Origin: Caenorhabditis remanei | Lineage: Eukaryota > Nematoda > Chromadorea > Rhabditida > Rhabditidae | Length of the DNA stretch: 64,000 nucleotides | Assembly (NCBI RefSeq): GCF_010183535.1 | Contig: NC_071329.1 | Location: 19,668,879 to 19,732,878 of the forward strand | Direction of reading: 5' to 3' | Shown here: positions 10,148 to 23,209 of the stretch, in pieces | How positions within the stretch are numbered: the first letter of the stretch is position 1 | How the letters are laid out: every line of letters starts with the position of its first letter | Notes under the pieces: model-generated | Seen by the model: only the letters and a program-made list of their open reading frames with translations | Database searches by the model: none | Told to the model about the DNA's origin: nothing | Position numbers and translations under genes: made by a program

Positions 10148-11955
10148 ATGTTGCTTCTCCATCCAACTCTCCTTCTGCCCGTCCTCATCGGCTGCTCCCT
10201 AGCATCATTCATCTCTCCGCACTACGTCAGCTCATATAACGGATATTATCCAGTCGGTCCGATAACGGATCCAGAAGGTTCTGGAACAGGAAGTAGTGAC
10301 GATACAGGTGCAAATGGAGGCTACGCGATTTCCCCATCACCTGGAACCATTTTCAAGGTTTATAGAATAACACCACAAGGGAAGGTGCTAGTAACGGTAA
10401 GTGAGGAATGTTGAATAAGCAAAAACTATTTTGTTCAGAACTGCAATGTGTGCCGTCTCTGCTGTACCGGTCGCAACATTTCTGTGGAGATTGAGACCAT
10501 CCCAGGGCATCAGAATCCAGGAAATCCAGGAACACTAGACATCCCGCGCCTGCCACATCCAGGAACCCAACCAAATCCGAATCCTTTAGGAAGCGACAAT
10601 CAGTGGTCATACCCATTACCATCACAAGAGGGTTACAGAACTGCTCCTTTCCCACCAGTACCAGGACAGCAAACATCAACACCTGGACCCCTTCCATCCC
10701 CGGCTAGTCCAGAATCAAACCCACCAAAGCCGGATTCGCAATCAACATCTCCGGTTCCGCCTGGACCCATCCCAACTAATCCAATCCCACCTAACCCAGA
10801 CACTGTATCCACCCCAAATAATCCTCAATACCCACCGTATCCAAACTACCCCTACTACCCAGTTGCTCCAGGGTAAGCACTTTCAAACCGAGGTTATTAG
10901 AAATTAAATAAAATTTCAGACAATACGTGACTCCACCACCTGTCACTAATCCACCATGCGTACCAGTGACCACAACAACTAGCACTACTAGCAGTACCAC
11001 AACTCAGGCACCAACTACGACTACTACTACATCCACTCCAGTGCCATGGTACGTTGAAAAAGTGAAAAAGTGACATAAAAACTATCTCATAAACTTTTTT
11101 CAGTACCTACACCCCACCGACCATCACTACTCCAACACCAACCGGTAAGTCTCATACCTTTCCTTTCAGTATCTTTTGTTCTCTTCCAATTTTTTTAAAG
11201 TTTACTCATTTCTTCCTTTTCTGAGTTCCAACTTTCTGTTCTATCTCAGTTTCAACCGCCACGTCACCACCGCCTTCATACGTGACTCCACCCACTCCTG
11301 GATATCCGGCTGTTCCTTCCTCTACAGTACCCCCTGTAGATTCATATCTGATTCCAGAGTCTACGCCAGCTATTGAAAAAACGACACCTGGAACTGAAGG
11401 GCCAGGAGGAAATGGGTACGTTTTTTGAGGGTATCTGGAGAAGTGACTTCTAAACTAATAATGATTCCAGGGCATGCTGTACCATCGACTTACGTTCCCT
11501 CCAAGCTATTGTATCTTGTGGAATTTCTGTTGGATCCGGAGCCACCCAAGGGGTAACGGATACAAATTTTGAGAGTTTTGAAGAATTCTCTTTACAATTT
11601 TCAGTGCTGCACCCAATCTTGCTCTCCGGGATCAATCCGTCAGCGTCCAATCCAAATCAACCCACAATTCTTCTCCCGCTACTTTCAACGACTTGAATCA
11701 ACACGGATCACATGTGAACAAGCCGTCAACATGGGATTGATCAAGTCTACCGACATCGAGGGATTCTGCAATCAATATGTTCCATGGCCAACAAATCTAA
11801 CTGGACCACCATCTGGGGGAGAGACAACAGTACCCTCTGTTGGGCCAACCGGTGAACCAGGGAACTATGTGATTCCACCTACTCAAGGATCTGCCAACCT
11901 ATCCGTTATCACCTCCATTGTCACTATTGTTATCGCAACCGTACTCTGTTTCTGA
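10148..11955 (+). CDS. Secreted Pro/Thr-rich protein, paralogue of the 6.7-8.8 kb gene
   Basis: Exons are 10148-10396, 10439-10872, 10920-11048, 11104-11144, 11250-11415, 11471-11552 and 11605-11955, giving 483 aa. A signal peptide (LLPVLIGCSLASF) is followed by a longer Gly/Ser-rich segment, the same CxxCRLCC cluster at the start of exon 2, a proline-rich region without the NPQ array, near-identical exons 3-5 (QYVTPPPVTNPPCVPVTTTT and so on), the paired-Cys exon and the INPQFFSRYFQR block. The C-terminal tail SVITSIVTIVIATVLCF again looks like a GPI signal. Intron positions and phases match the minus-strand neighbour exactly, which indicates an inverted duplication. Exons 3-5 are the most conserved part. 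Confidence 0.82.
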
Positions 11956-12235
11956 ATTGAATAATTAGATCTTTGATTCCTTAATTTATTTCTCATAATG
12001 AAGATTTGTAACGTTTAACAGTTTTCTTCCTTTATTCATCATAAGTATCCAAAATATTTGCAAGAGGGGTTCCAAAATATTAATGTGCGTTTTTTTCGAG
12101 GGGAAGGAATAATAACTCGTACTATTTACAAGAGTAGGTGAGAGTGAAGAGGGGACAACTAGACGGTGGGAAGACTTTTTGTGAGAGAGATGAGAAGAAA
12201 ATGATTCTGGGGAGACAAAAGGTTCAGACGACAAA

Positions 12236-12666
12236 TCAATAGATACGACGGAACATGAAGAGATGGTTCTCTCCGTCGGTGTCATCTGAAGCGGTGGTAA
12301 CGTCTCCGGAAGTCATGGCGGCCTTCTTGATTTTGGAGTTCCCGTTGAGCATACGCAAGAATGTGCGTTGTTGGAACGAGGTCTGAAAAACAAATCAGTT
12401 GTAGTTCTCATTCTCAAGTTCTTGACATTTCCAACATATCACCTGTCCTTTTAAGTCATGCAGCCTAGAACCCATTCCCCAGGTTAAATATTTCACTTGG
12501 CTCTCTGCCAACCCCTATTACTAACCTGACTGTTCTCCTGGTTATGAACAAATGGCAATCTGAGAACCATACGACGTTTGACTGGCATCGCCTTTGCGTG
12601 ACAGCAGCTGATGATGATGGTGGACACCAAGATCCACATGATGAAACCCTTTTTGAGACTGTTCAT
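12236..12666 (-). CDS. Short secreted peptide precursor candidate (95 aa, two exons)
   Basis: Exons are 12666-12526 and 12382-12236. The N-terminus MNSLKKGFIMWILVSTIII followed by SCCHAKA is a signal peptide. A dibasic-type site VKRR follows at about residues 29-32, then a peptide beginning MVLRLPFVHN. Exon 2 carries RTFLRMLNG followed by a KIKK run, so a second cleavage site is possible, and ends in MFRRIY. The size, signal peptide and basic cleavage sites fit a neuropeptide-like or hormone precursor, but I do not recognise a known peptide. An AG acceptor lies just upstream of the ATG. The start and intron are well supported by phase; the function is inference. Confidence 0.65.
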
Positions 12667-15600
12667 TTTTAGAGTGAGTTGTCTGTCGAGTGTTGGCGAT
12701 GAACTCTGGAATCAAAAAGAAATTGGAAATTTTAGGGGGAAAATTGGGAAGCAGTAAACAAGTAAGAAAAAAAAGAATACGAAATGACATACTTTGGGGG
12801 ATAGAAGTTTGAATGATAACAAAAGGAGGCGGAGCCAATTGAGCAGTTTTTGGAGCGGTTTTTGATTTTTTGGACTTCGAAGTGGTTTTTGAGGGAGAAT
12901 GGGAGAATAGGGTTTTGGAAAGGGAAAAAATATTTTTCAGATGTGCCAGAACTAAGATTCCTGAACATTTCTAAAAGGGTTTCATGACGAAATAATGGGG
13001 AGGAAGACCTTACCCAAAAGATTAGATTTTTCAAATTTCGATGCAAAAGCGGTAAACAAGAAATGTGCCATTTTGTGCTATTTGATCCTCCTACGTGAGC
13101 TTCTTGCCGTTTTTGTTTGAGCTATGAGCTCAAACCAATTAACTTTGGACATAAAATGACGAGTCCTCCCTCTCAGCGGCGGACCAACGAGAGGACAAAA
13201 TGAGAAAATGAAATAAAAATGAGAGGGTCCTATTAATATATACTTCTTTTTAGAAGAAGGAGGTGGGGACATGTCCCCCCACAACGTCATCCATTCAACA
13301 TAATTTTCCATTGAAATAATTTTTTTGGAAGAGGTTAGGATTACGGACAATGGGTATCCTAATCACCCCCAACTCTGATTCATTTAAGGAATAACAAGTT
13401 AGGGAGGTTTTAGGGTATACGTCAAACTGTGTATGCAGGAAGGGCAAGAAAACGAAGAAGAGAATACATATGTAAGTTGGTCTTTATTGACCGGGTGGAA
13501 GGAATGGTCTCTGGGCTACAAGCTTTCTTGACAAAACGGCACTGTTATGATCAGAATTTAACGGAGAACACAAGTTTTTGAAACCTTTGAAAGTTCGCAT
13601 TTCTAATTTCTAATTTATCCTGTTGAAATCGACAAACTTCTTTTTTTGAGATGCCTGTAGTTTTATTTTAATTAGGAAAGGTCATAGAGATTCAACTACA
13701 AACACCTTTCAATTCTACAAATACTAAAAACCCTGCCAAACATAACACTACGTTCAAAAACCACCCCAATCAGTCTTCATACAAGTCTGGAAACGTGGTT
13801 TTCAGCAAGTGAAGCATCACACTCAAAATACTATCAAGACTCCTGATTCAAGAGTAGAAGTTCTAAATATGTAGAGAGCGTCACAGAGTTCAAAAGTTGG
13901 GAAAATTTGGCTGGAATCCCAAATTTGGTCTCAATATAAAAAATTGCATGCTGAGTCCAAGGAAATACTTTAAAACCGGCTAAAACTACTAGTTTTTCCA
14001 GAAAACCCTTAATTATCACCTAACTTTTTCAAATCTCAAAAATCGCTAGATCACGAAGAGAATTTTGGCTTAGAATAATCAGCAATTGATGAAATTTTCC
14101 ATGAGTAATTCTTCTCAACTTTCACCGTAAATATTCCCATTTGGGAATAGTCACATGCACTTGTTATCGATAACAAGAAGAATCCAAAAAGTGAACAATC
14201 AGACTAGAATTGAGTTGTGACGAAACGAAATGAAAAGCAATAAAAAGATAAAGACAAAAAAGTCAGAAAATAGAATTCGGGGGGATTTTAGGTATCTAGA
14301 CATAAGTGACGTAGAGGAGAGCGGAAGAGGAGGCTTAGTCTTATCATGTATATGATAAGATAAGGTAAAAAAGACAATAGGAAGTAGAAAGAGGCCTACG
14401 TAACAAGAAAAATTAGATAAATATATGTATATGCACCGGAAATTTGATCAGGTTGGGTTTTTGAGCAAAACTGGGGATTGGGATCTGTAAAACAGTACAA
14501 AAATTAACTAAACTATGAGCAATAATTTTATAAATTCAAAACTTCTAAAATAAATCCAGCTGGTTCCGAAACCTAATCTTGACACATAAGAATGTGCCAG
14601 AATGACAAAAATTCTCAGAAACTCTGCTCCTTTTTAAATGCCAGATCTCAGTGCACAAGGTCCAACGGCAGGTGGTATTGAAATTACGTAAAATGTACCT
14701 GATTACCTCATTTGGGTGGAAGAAGGTAATTTAGGAAGGCAAATCAGAACATGAATCCGAAATAGAAACTAATTTGAAAGAAAGTGAGCAAAAAACACTT
14801 TTCTGCTTCAATTTTAGAGCCCAAAAGATTTTTTACACTATGACTCACTGAAAGGAGATACAAAAATTAATAATCTCAAAAACTTCTTTCTACAATCCAT
14901 TCACGAATTCTTTATAACTAACTAATACCTCCAAAAAGGTATAGAAAAAGTAAAAACGATACATCTTTTTTAGGAGTAATCGTGCTAATCCATTTTACTA
15001 TTCAAAAACTGAATAGAAATGCGATAAAAGGTTTGATTTTTACACTTTGACTTTTTTTGGAATTCCTGGGGTTCAGTTATTAATGATACGGGATGTGCTA
15101 GTTCTCAGAAGAATGGAATTCATATGAAGTATTTTGATGACAGTTGGCCTGAGCTCCAACTGACACAACTTTTTCTGACACTGGGATACTCCCAAAAATT
15201 CCCTCCCCGAAAATTCTAATGTATGCATGTCTGAGTTTTTTCTTGGTCATTTCTCGTGTCCAAAATTAAAAATTCTCGGAAAGATTATGATTTATGTCCG
15301 GGATGGTGACTCCACTATTTTTTTAAAAGTTTTTTTTCTTTCCTACGTGACTTTTGATCAGTTTTTAGGGTAGAGGGTCCTGGGCAGTCAGGTGTTATCC
15401 ATAGAAATAATTTTTCTGGAAAAATAGATTTTGCTAGAAGTCATGTTTCCGGGAGAATAAAAGATGCAACAAAGTCATGAACAAAAAAAAATAGCGATGG
15501 GGTGGAATCAAGGACGTCTAGATATATTCTGAGATTGAGTTCGATATCCCAAAGCCTGTGTCAAAATAGATAAATAAGAGAAAAGTAATGAACAAATTCC

Positions 15601-18600
15601 ACTAAAGAGATTAGTGACAACTTGCAGCTTTATGATTCGTACCAAGCTAAAGAGGGAGTTCTAAAGAAAACCACTTCAAAAGATAAGAAATGACTAAAAG
15701 TGTCCACCTTCTCCAACGCCTCTTTTGTATAAATTATTAATAAGGGGTGACTAAGCAAAGGGAAACGAAAAAATGAAGAGATGAAAGATAAATGATATAT
15801 ATGAACTCCGGTTATGGTATGTTTTAAGGAGGAAATAAGGCTAATCTGGATATACTGATGTTTAACCAGATTGGGAGACCAACATGTAGAAGCTAGACCA
15901 AAAAAAAGTGAACCATCAGAGTACAAGTACATTTTTAGGGTGGATAAAGCTATGTTTAGACACAAAGAGAGGAATGACCCACGCAATTATTAAGTGATGA
16001 TTGGTCAAGCTCAGAAATATTAGAAAAAGGGTGCGGAGGAAGAAAAAATTAGATTTGTTGACTATATTCGTTGAGATAATGAAAGTCAGTGACAGTTCAC
16101 TGCGTGATTGCTGGGATACAGGTAGTGAGGATATATTCTTTTCTTACAACCGTGCTCTACTGAAAGCGAAGAAAATTGTATGCGAAATTGAGAGACTCAA
16201 AGAAAAATATACATTTTCAAGGACATTTTGGTGAAAAATTGAAAAGGAAATAGCAAAGGAAAAATCCTAAGAACCCAAAATTTGGTCAGATTTTTTCTGT
16301 CCTGGCCCTATATATACCTTTCCAACTACATACAACTCTTTCATCTGACGTGTACTCATTACAACTAATACCTCCAAAAGTACTCATCTTCCAAGAACTC
16401 ATCTTTTCAGGTACACCCACAAGAAAATGTGCTAATCCTTGTTTTTTTCCACAAAAAAGGAGTGGATCTGAATAGCAATCCGTTGAAAGCTTTGATTTTT
16501 ACACTTTCGACATATTTGGAATATCCTGATTCAGTGATCTATATCCATAATCAGTGTTGTCGCGTCACGAAGAGTAGGATGTGTCGATTTTCGGGTTTTC
16601 AAATTTTTGAAGTTTTGGAGAACTTATTTTTGGATTTAGAAGGCGACATTCATTTTGCTATGGTAGTTAGACAGAGTATACAAATTTTAACATTCGAGAT
16701 CCCCATTTCATCAAAATTTCAAATACCGTAAATAAAACGGAATCCGTAGATTGTTTAAAACTTTTTAGTATCGTTTTTACAAGATCAAACCATCCCATAT
16801 CGCCTATATCAAACCATCCCATATCGCCTATAAATCAAAATAACAACCTGCAGCCTGATTCACCTCAATGTGATCTGTTGAGCGGATGTCTTATAAAAAA
16901 CTTGAACTAGAACTTTGGTTTCTTTTGCTTTTTTATGGAATTTTTCTAGCTCCAGGACCAGAAAACATCTGGAAGCAAAATGATATCATTCTTGTTCCCA
17001 AGCCAAAACATTTTCTTCTTTTTTGAAGATCACCAAAAAGAGAGGTTATGAATAGATAAGTAAAAAAAAGGGGGGATTTGGAATTAGGGAACATCATTTT
17101 TGAAAAGGAACGAAAAACATGATAATAAGGGGGAGGGAACCTGAGTGATGTTTGTGTTTTAATATTTGAACAAAAAGTTATCGAGGAACTGAAAAAATTA
17201 GGGTTATGTGCCTACTCAAAGCTGGAACACCAAAAATCCTTTTGTTAAAATACCTGGTTATGTTTTGAAAAGAAGCTGCTCGTCAACTTTTTGAATTTTT
17301 TACAAGTTTTGCTACCTATTTTAGTGACTTGTTGTCTAGACGCATCCTTAAGTGCCTTCTGATTTAGTACACCCAGCAGGTGGAAACCAACAGAACAAGA
17401 AAAAAAAGCGAGGAATTTTAAAAATACGGTGTAGTTTCGAAAGGAGGAAGACACAAATTACCAACTGGGATTATCGCTGACATCAGGAAGAGACAGAAAT
17501 TTACGAATTCTTTAAGGATTAATAATAAGTCAGATTAGTTTCAAGAATGGTGTCATTTTAAAATGTAATTTTATTAAAAGAAGAAAAATTAAAGATGCGG
17601 GATAAAGGAAGATAGTTATAAAAATTTGAGATTATGTAAAAAAAATCTTAGAAATTTTCTGGTGTGTTGTAGAACTAGTGAAACGTCCATTTTTGTGATT
17701 AAAGTCCAAAACATTCTGAGACTTGTGAAACAGTTATAATAATGGTGATTATAAGGCGGAAGACTTGCTAAGAGCCTAACACCTAGAGCTTTGGAGTTTG
17801 ACCTACCTCCGTGAACTACAGTAGTAACCTTTGAAACCTAGTGTTTCGTTCAAAACACGCCAACTCAAAACATGTTGCAAAAAATACGTGAGATTCTGGA
17901 AGTCAAAGTCATGTGGTCCATTATTTTCATATTTGTTGCAAAAATAATATGACAAAACAGGGATACGAATATATATCCATTTTTTCTCACATTTTTTTAC
18001 CCACTTTTTATATGTAGTTTTGTAGGGGATGACGCTTTGCGAAGAAAAAATCTAAAAAGAGGTGGTGGAGACAAACAAAAAATAAATGATGAGTAGTTTA
18101 GAACTTTTTGGAATTATTAATGAACACTTGAGAGGAAGAAACTAAAAGGACGGAAGATCTATAAATGTGAGAAAAACATCTAAAGATGTAGTAAAGAAGA
18201 ACAAAATTTACATAAGTGTCCCAGCAATAATAAAATAAGAACTCAAAGTGCACAAGTGGGTTTGACCTGGATATGGTAATGAAAAAAGAACAAGGGTTTC
18301 CTCAAATGTAGATCTCGGTTCCACCAACAAAAATTGACTTGATAAAATTTGTGTTCAAAGGAACTAAATCATGTCCGTCCTAACAGGTCAAGATGGGCTT
18401 TAAACTTTCAAATTTCATGACGAATCTGAATATTTTATTCAAAACCTATCAAAACCACGTCTTTTTTGACAAAAAATACCGCGGGGTAGAAGTCAGACAT
18501 GAATACATTTGCTATGAGGAACTTTTTCTCGGATATGATTTTTTGACAAGATCGAAATTGTAATAGGGAATGTTTTGGAAGCTAGAGGGACAGGAACTGA

Positions 18601-21048
18601 TTGGAAAGCATAAAAAACATGAAAAATCTGAATCTGTGGCCTAATTTCTGGAAAAAATTAATTAAAATTGTGTTGAAACAAAGACACGGAATGATCTAGT
18701 TTAATTTATCTTGCACGTGACGAGTTCTTCCCATTTTTCTGGTCTAGACCTGTCATTTCCAGAACATTTTCTAATATTCAAAATCAAGACAATTAAGAAG
18801 TGCAGTTTTTGAAAACTTAGGCCCTATATGTTTATTTATACAAAATATGAATGTTCCTTTTGACCAGTACTAACCAAAACACAATATATGCTGAACTAGG
18901 TCATGACCCATAAGGGTCTTCCACATTTATGTTATTCGGAAAAGTCATAGGAAGCCTTAATGTACAGATGGTCAACCCATAGATCTCTATCAAATTAATT
19001 TCTCGAAGAAATATATTTTTGTCAAATATCTAACCTGACTCAATACACACATTATGTTTCCCCTCCCTTGAGAATTTTCTAATTCCATGTGTCTAGGAAA
19101 CTTGTTATGTGCTCATTTGCTTATTCTGACATTTTCGTGTTCCTGATTTTTCAAATTTCTTCTTTGAGTGACCGTAAATCTTTGGGCAGGAGTCATAAAT
19201 CTTATCTTCGGTGTTCGAGAGGGGTTTTGGAGGAAAGGGAATGGCAAAACGAGGAGGAAATTGCAAATGAAATCGAAAGATTAAAATTGGAAAATAAGAG
19301 GAGAAGTAGAAGAGTACCACAAGTGACAAATTAGAACATTTGAATGTGATCCTGATCATTATTACACAAAAAATTCACACAACATGCACTTTACTTTTTC
19401 ATAATTCCCTTATACACATTGCTCAGTTCACTAGTCTGAAAAAGACAGGTCTGAAAGACTTCGGAGAGTAAGTAAGCACTTGGAAAAAGGGAAAAATGGG
19501 GAAGATTTTGGTGTAGGAGAAGTGAAAAGCTCCAGATTTCATAAAAATTCAAAAATCACATTCCACAACAAAAAAAACCAGGAAACTCCAAAAGTTTTTC
19601 GAGCAAAAATCCTATGAATAATGCGACAGATAAAAAAACTCGAGAAATAAAAAATAAGGAAGTGAACCGGAAATAATAGGAAGAAATTTTCTTTATTTTC
19701 TTTGGTTGCTTCTTATTGTTTTTTGAACATTTCAGAGAGTACTCCGTCTGGGAGCGGTGACTAACAATAGGAGGTACAATAATTGGGACTAAAGATTGTT
19801 TGACCTACTTTATTTTATTCATCAAGGTCAACATGGAAAACATGAAAAACAGCAAGACATTTTTGACCTATCAGAATAAATTCTGCAGAGTCACTCAAAT
19901 CAGGTACACCTATATATACTCCCTTTTTAAAGATATACTCCATTTTTAAAGTCCTGCAAAATTCTAAAACAAAAAAATGACGTAAAACTAAAGGATAACC
20001 CAACAATGATGTATACATCTATATTTCCCTCTCTTTCTTCAAAAACCCTAATCCACCCACCCTCTTGCGTTTGATGGGACACAAGGAGAGGGGGAAAAAG
20101 GGATTTGTTATAATTGAGGAGAGCCTAGAACACTTTTTGTTTGTCATTGAGTTTAGGCTTGTCAAGTTTTTCAGGTTTAAAGCACAAATCATGGTTACAC
20201 AAAAGGAAACAACCATAAAATTACTCAAAACTCACAAAAAAGAGGAAGTTCCTGACAATTAACCCTGAACTAAGACAATGGAAAATTCTGAAAAAGGAGT
20301 CAGAAATTGCTCCGAGCAGTTCAACATAAATGACGAATTTAGAAATAAAAGTTCTGACTTTTTGGTTTTATTTGGGACACAAACTTTGAGGTAAGAAACA
20401 AAAAATAGCGGAGGAGAACTCGATGTAAAAATGAAATATAAAACTTGTCTGCTCAAAAAAGTTCAGGGGTCTCCAGTTACCAGGAATATATTCATATAAG
20501 TGATCTTTACCCTGACGGTAGAAAAATTCAAAATTTGAATTCGTTCAAAAAATGTTCCGACTACGCTCTACCGAATTATTTTTGAAAATGCTCCAATATT
20601 TTCCCTTAACAGTATATTCCGGGATCTACTATATACTTATGCTTAAAATAAAACGATAAAACATTTAAAATTCATTCTAGAAAGTTTCAATTTCCATTTT
20701 TCCCCATTTTTCCTTTCTCACTATTAAGTATTCCACGTGGCATATATACATACAACATTTAATGACGCAGCGTTTTTGTCGGAATAAAGTAATCTTGTAT
20801 TGTAGGTCAAACATCTCCTTCAAACTGAACTTCCGGATACAAAGTGATGACATTAATGGAATTTGACTGTTTTTAATCCTTTCTTGAGGTTTCAAATCCG
20901 AAATTTTGTATCCATGATGTCAGGGCCTATGTTTTAAAACTCAAAACACAAAGATGAAAACTAAATAAGCAAATTTTGAAAATAGGGGAACTGGGAAAGT
21001 TGCCATTTTTATTATGCCCATTCATACAATCACCAGAATTCACAGAAA
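12667..21048. other. 8.4-kb gene-poor region
   Basis: No multi-exon gene, RNA gene or complete transposon is recognisable. The sequence is AT-rich with scattered short open frames on both strands, none with a domain or consistent splice context. A ~24-bp direct duplication (CAAACCATCCCATATCGCC) lies near 16786-16832. GATA-like sites and CTTATC/TATATA stretches are frequent (for example 14340-14420). It may hold distal regulatory sequence or poorly conserved non-coding genes; nothing specific can be claimed. Confidence 0.4.
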
Positions 21049-22801
21049 TTAATGCTTATTGTCTCTAATCTTCCACAGAGTACGATTTTTGTCCGACGAC
21101 TTCTTGGAGGAGCACTCTTTCTCAAGATTGACTGGGAGAAATTTCAGACTGCGTTGTTCGAAGGTCTGAAAAATTGATTAATGCTTTGAATTATGAAAAA
21201 ACTATAGTAAACGAAACCTACTTTCAATGGGCAAAACTCAGAGTTATGCGGACATCCTTTGGCAAGATGCGTGATGACATGGTAGTTGTGATGGAACGCG
21301 CTGTGGAATAACACCTTAAGAAAATCAATAAGTTTTCTCAACAAATGGTTCCGACCTACCCTAACACTTGGTCCTCCATTTTTCAAATTCCACAACTCCA
21401 CGGCGACCGAAGCTGTATAGTGGGGCATTCCTCCCTCGATGACTTTCTCCTCATCTCCAAAAGTAGTCAAGAAGGCGTAGACAGTGGTGTCGTGCTGAAA
21501 ATGAAAAATTCTAGTATGAAACGGTAAAATTTTGGAATTCACTGCCTACCGCACTATACGCATGATATTTGAGTCTTCCAATCCATGCACACTCCTCCCC
21601 TTCATTATTTTTCTTTGCACAGCTTATTTTGTGATTCATTTTGTCAATCATAGCACCCAGAAGTGGTCCTGAAACAAAATTTTGCAGTGCGTGCAGTCCG
21701 AAAGTTTTTTGTACCTCCTCTAAGACGGATCAGCTCAGGAACATATGGGTCACCGATTCCGAATAAGAATCGTGTGGAGACTTGAGACAGGTTGCGGAGC
21801 TTCATTCCCACGTCATCAGTTATCCAATCGGGTTGAGACATGTTGTAGAGTGTCTGAAATAATAACCTAGGATTTTAAAAGTCTTATAAAAGGGCCACTC
21901 ACCTCAATATAATGTGCATCATTGATCATGTAAATCTCGGGCATGATCACTTTTTTCCCAGTCTTCTCCGACACAAAATCCAAAAACTCCTGATTCTCAG
22001 CTACAAATTTCTGGAATCCAGAACCCAAGTAGATATTTTTAGTAAGCTCCTCAGCACGTGGACACGGTGCAAACACGTTTCCAACTGGATCATCTTTTTC
22101 GGCAAGAGTGTGAATCGGAATGGGTGTCCAGTTATTCGGCCATCTCTTCGAATCTGGGTAGTCTGCGCCGCGGTTTCCATTCTCGAACATTCCTGCCAAG
22201 TTGGCTAATGCTGATACAAGCGTACGGTTGACGTCGGTAGAGCGAATGTAGACCTTGAAGCAAATAAGTGAGAGAATATAAATAATTTTAAACTGATTTA
22301 CCTCTTTCGAGTTATAAGAAGAGCTCAACAGTGGCTCGGCTGGTCCAGTTGAGTTGACATATCTCTTGTATAGAAGACGACCCAAGGCATACTGTTGGCG
22401 CATTCCAAGCTGAAAGATTTGCTTTAGAATTGCTATATAATAAATAAACTTGATACCTGAGTAAGCTCTCCCCATCCATTTGGCCAAGCCTCTTCCTTAT
22501 GTTGATCTGTTGGATAAGTGCCAGTTGGGGCGCGGTCGCCGTGACGCCAGACCTGAAATAATTGAGTGAAGTGGATTGTCATGCAAAAATCGCAAAAATC
22601 CCTTGAACTCACAACTTGTGAGAGCAACAGCTCATCTCCTTCTTCCAACTTTCTCGGCTTGTATCCACGTGGCTTATGCACTGGAATGTCTTGTTCGGCT
22701 GTGATTACTTCCTCATCTGCGTGAGTTTGATCTTCAGCGTGCCCTGCTAACACTAGTGAAGAAACCAGGAGGGAAAGGAAAATGAGGTGAGAATACCTCA
22801 T
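21049..22801 (-). CDS. Histidine acid phosphatase, secreted or lysosomal type
   Basis: Nine exons: 22801-22613, 22552-22457, 22409-22302, 22253-21903, 21853-21715, 21668-21550, 21494-21360, 21314-21222 and 21165-21049, giving 448 aa. The protein hydrolyses phosphomonoesters at acid pH through a phosphohistidine intermediate. A signal peptide (LIFLSLLVSSLVLAGHA) precedes the catalytic VWRHGDRAPTG motif (nucleophile His about residue 67). The second catalytic motif HDTTVYAF (HD about residues 335-336) opens exon 7. Cys residues in the C-terminal third and several N-glycosylation sequons fit a secretory-pathway enzyme; no C-terminal membrane helix is present. It matches the prostatic/lysosomal acid phosphatase family that nematodes have as the multi-copy pho genes; I cannot say which member. 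Confidence 0.93.
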
Positions 22802-23209
22802 TTCTTGAATCTGAAATATCTATTGAAAGGTCTAGACAAAAATCGAAAAATCGAAAAATGAAAAGATATCTAAAAGTGCTTGCCTGGAGAACGGGCTCCT
22901 GGCACCATCAGATTATTACACAGTCAGAAAGAGAAGAGAGATGAGGTCAGTTGGAGACGCAAAGATGCACAGACATAATGGAATCCCGAGGGATAGATGA
23001 CATGTGTCACTTTTTTATCAGTAGGTTTGAAACAAAACGATTGGAAGGAATCAGGTGGTGTTTGAGTGGGGGAGAAACTTTTTGACCGGAAAAAATATTT
23101 TTTATCAAGGACAAAAACAGTTCCAAAAACCAGGAAAACATGTTTACAGCGTTGAACCTTACAGGAAATTAAAACGTTTATTGCATTGAAAAATCAAAAT
23201 AAGATCAAA
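22802..23209. other. Intergenic region between phosphatase and metallopeptidase genes
   Basis: About 400 bp lie between the start of the phosphatase and the 3' end of the upstream minus-strand peptidase gene. It should hold the phosphatase promoter. GATA-type sites (AGATAT near 22865, CAGATTATTACACA near 22910) are visible. No coding exon is seen. Confidence 0.4.

Noticed and set aside
16001..16234. Plus-strand open frame with IERLKEKY ending, similar in ending to one at 19089-19334 (IERLKLEN)
   Set aside because: The resemblance is a few helix-forming residues; neither has a supported start, introns or a domain.
17720..17745. CTGTTTCA motif on the minus strand, as upstream of nematode 21U-RNA genes
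   Set aside because: A single occurrence in the gene desert; piRNA clusters show many such motifs.
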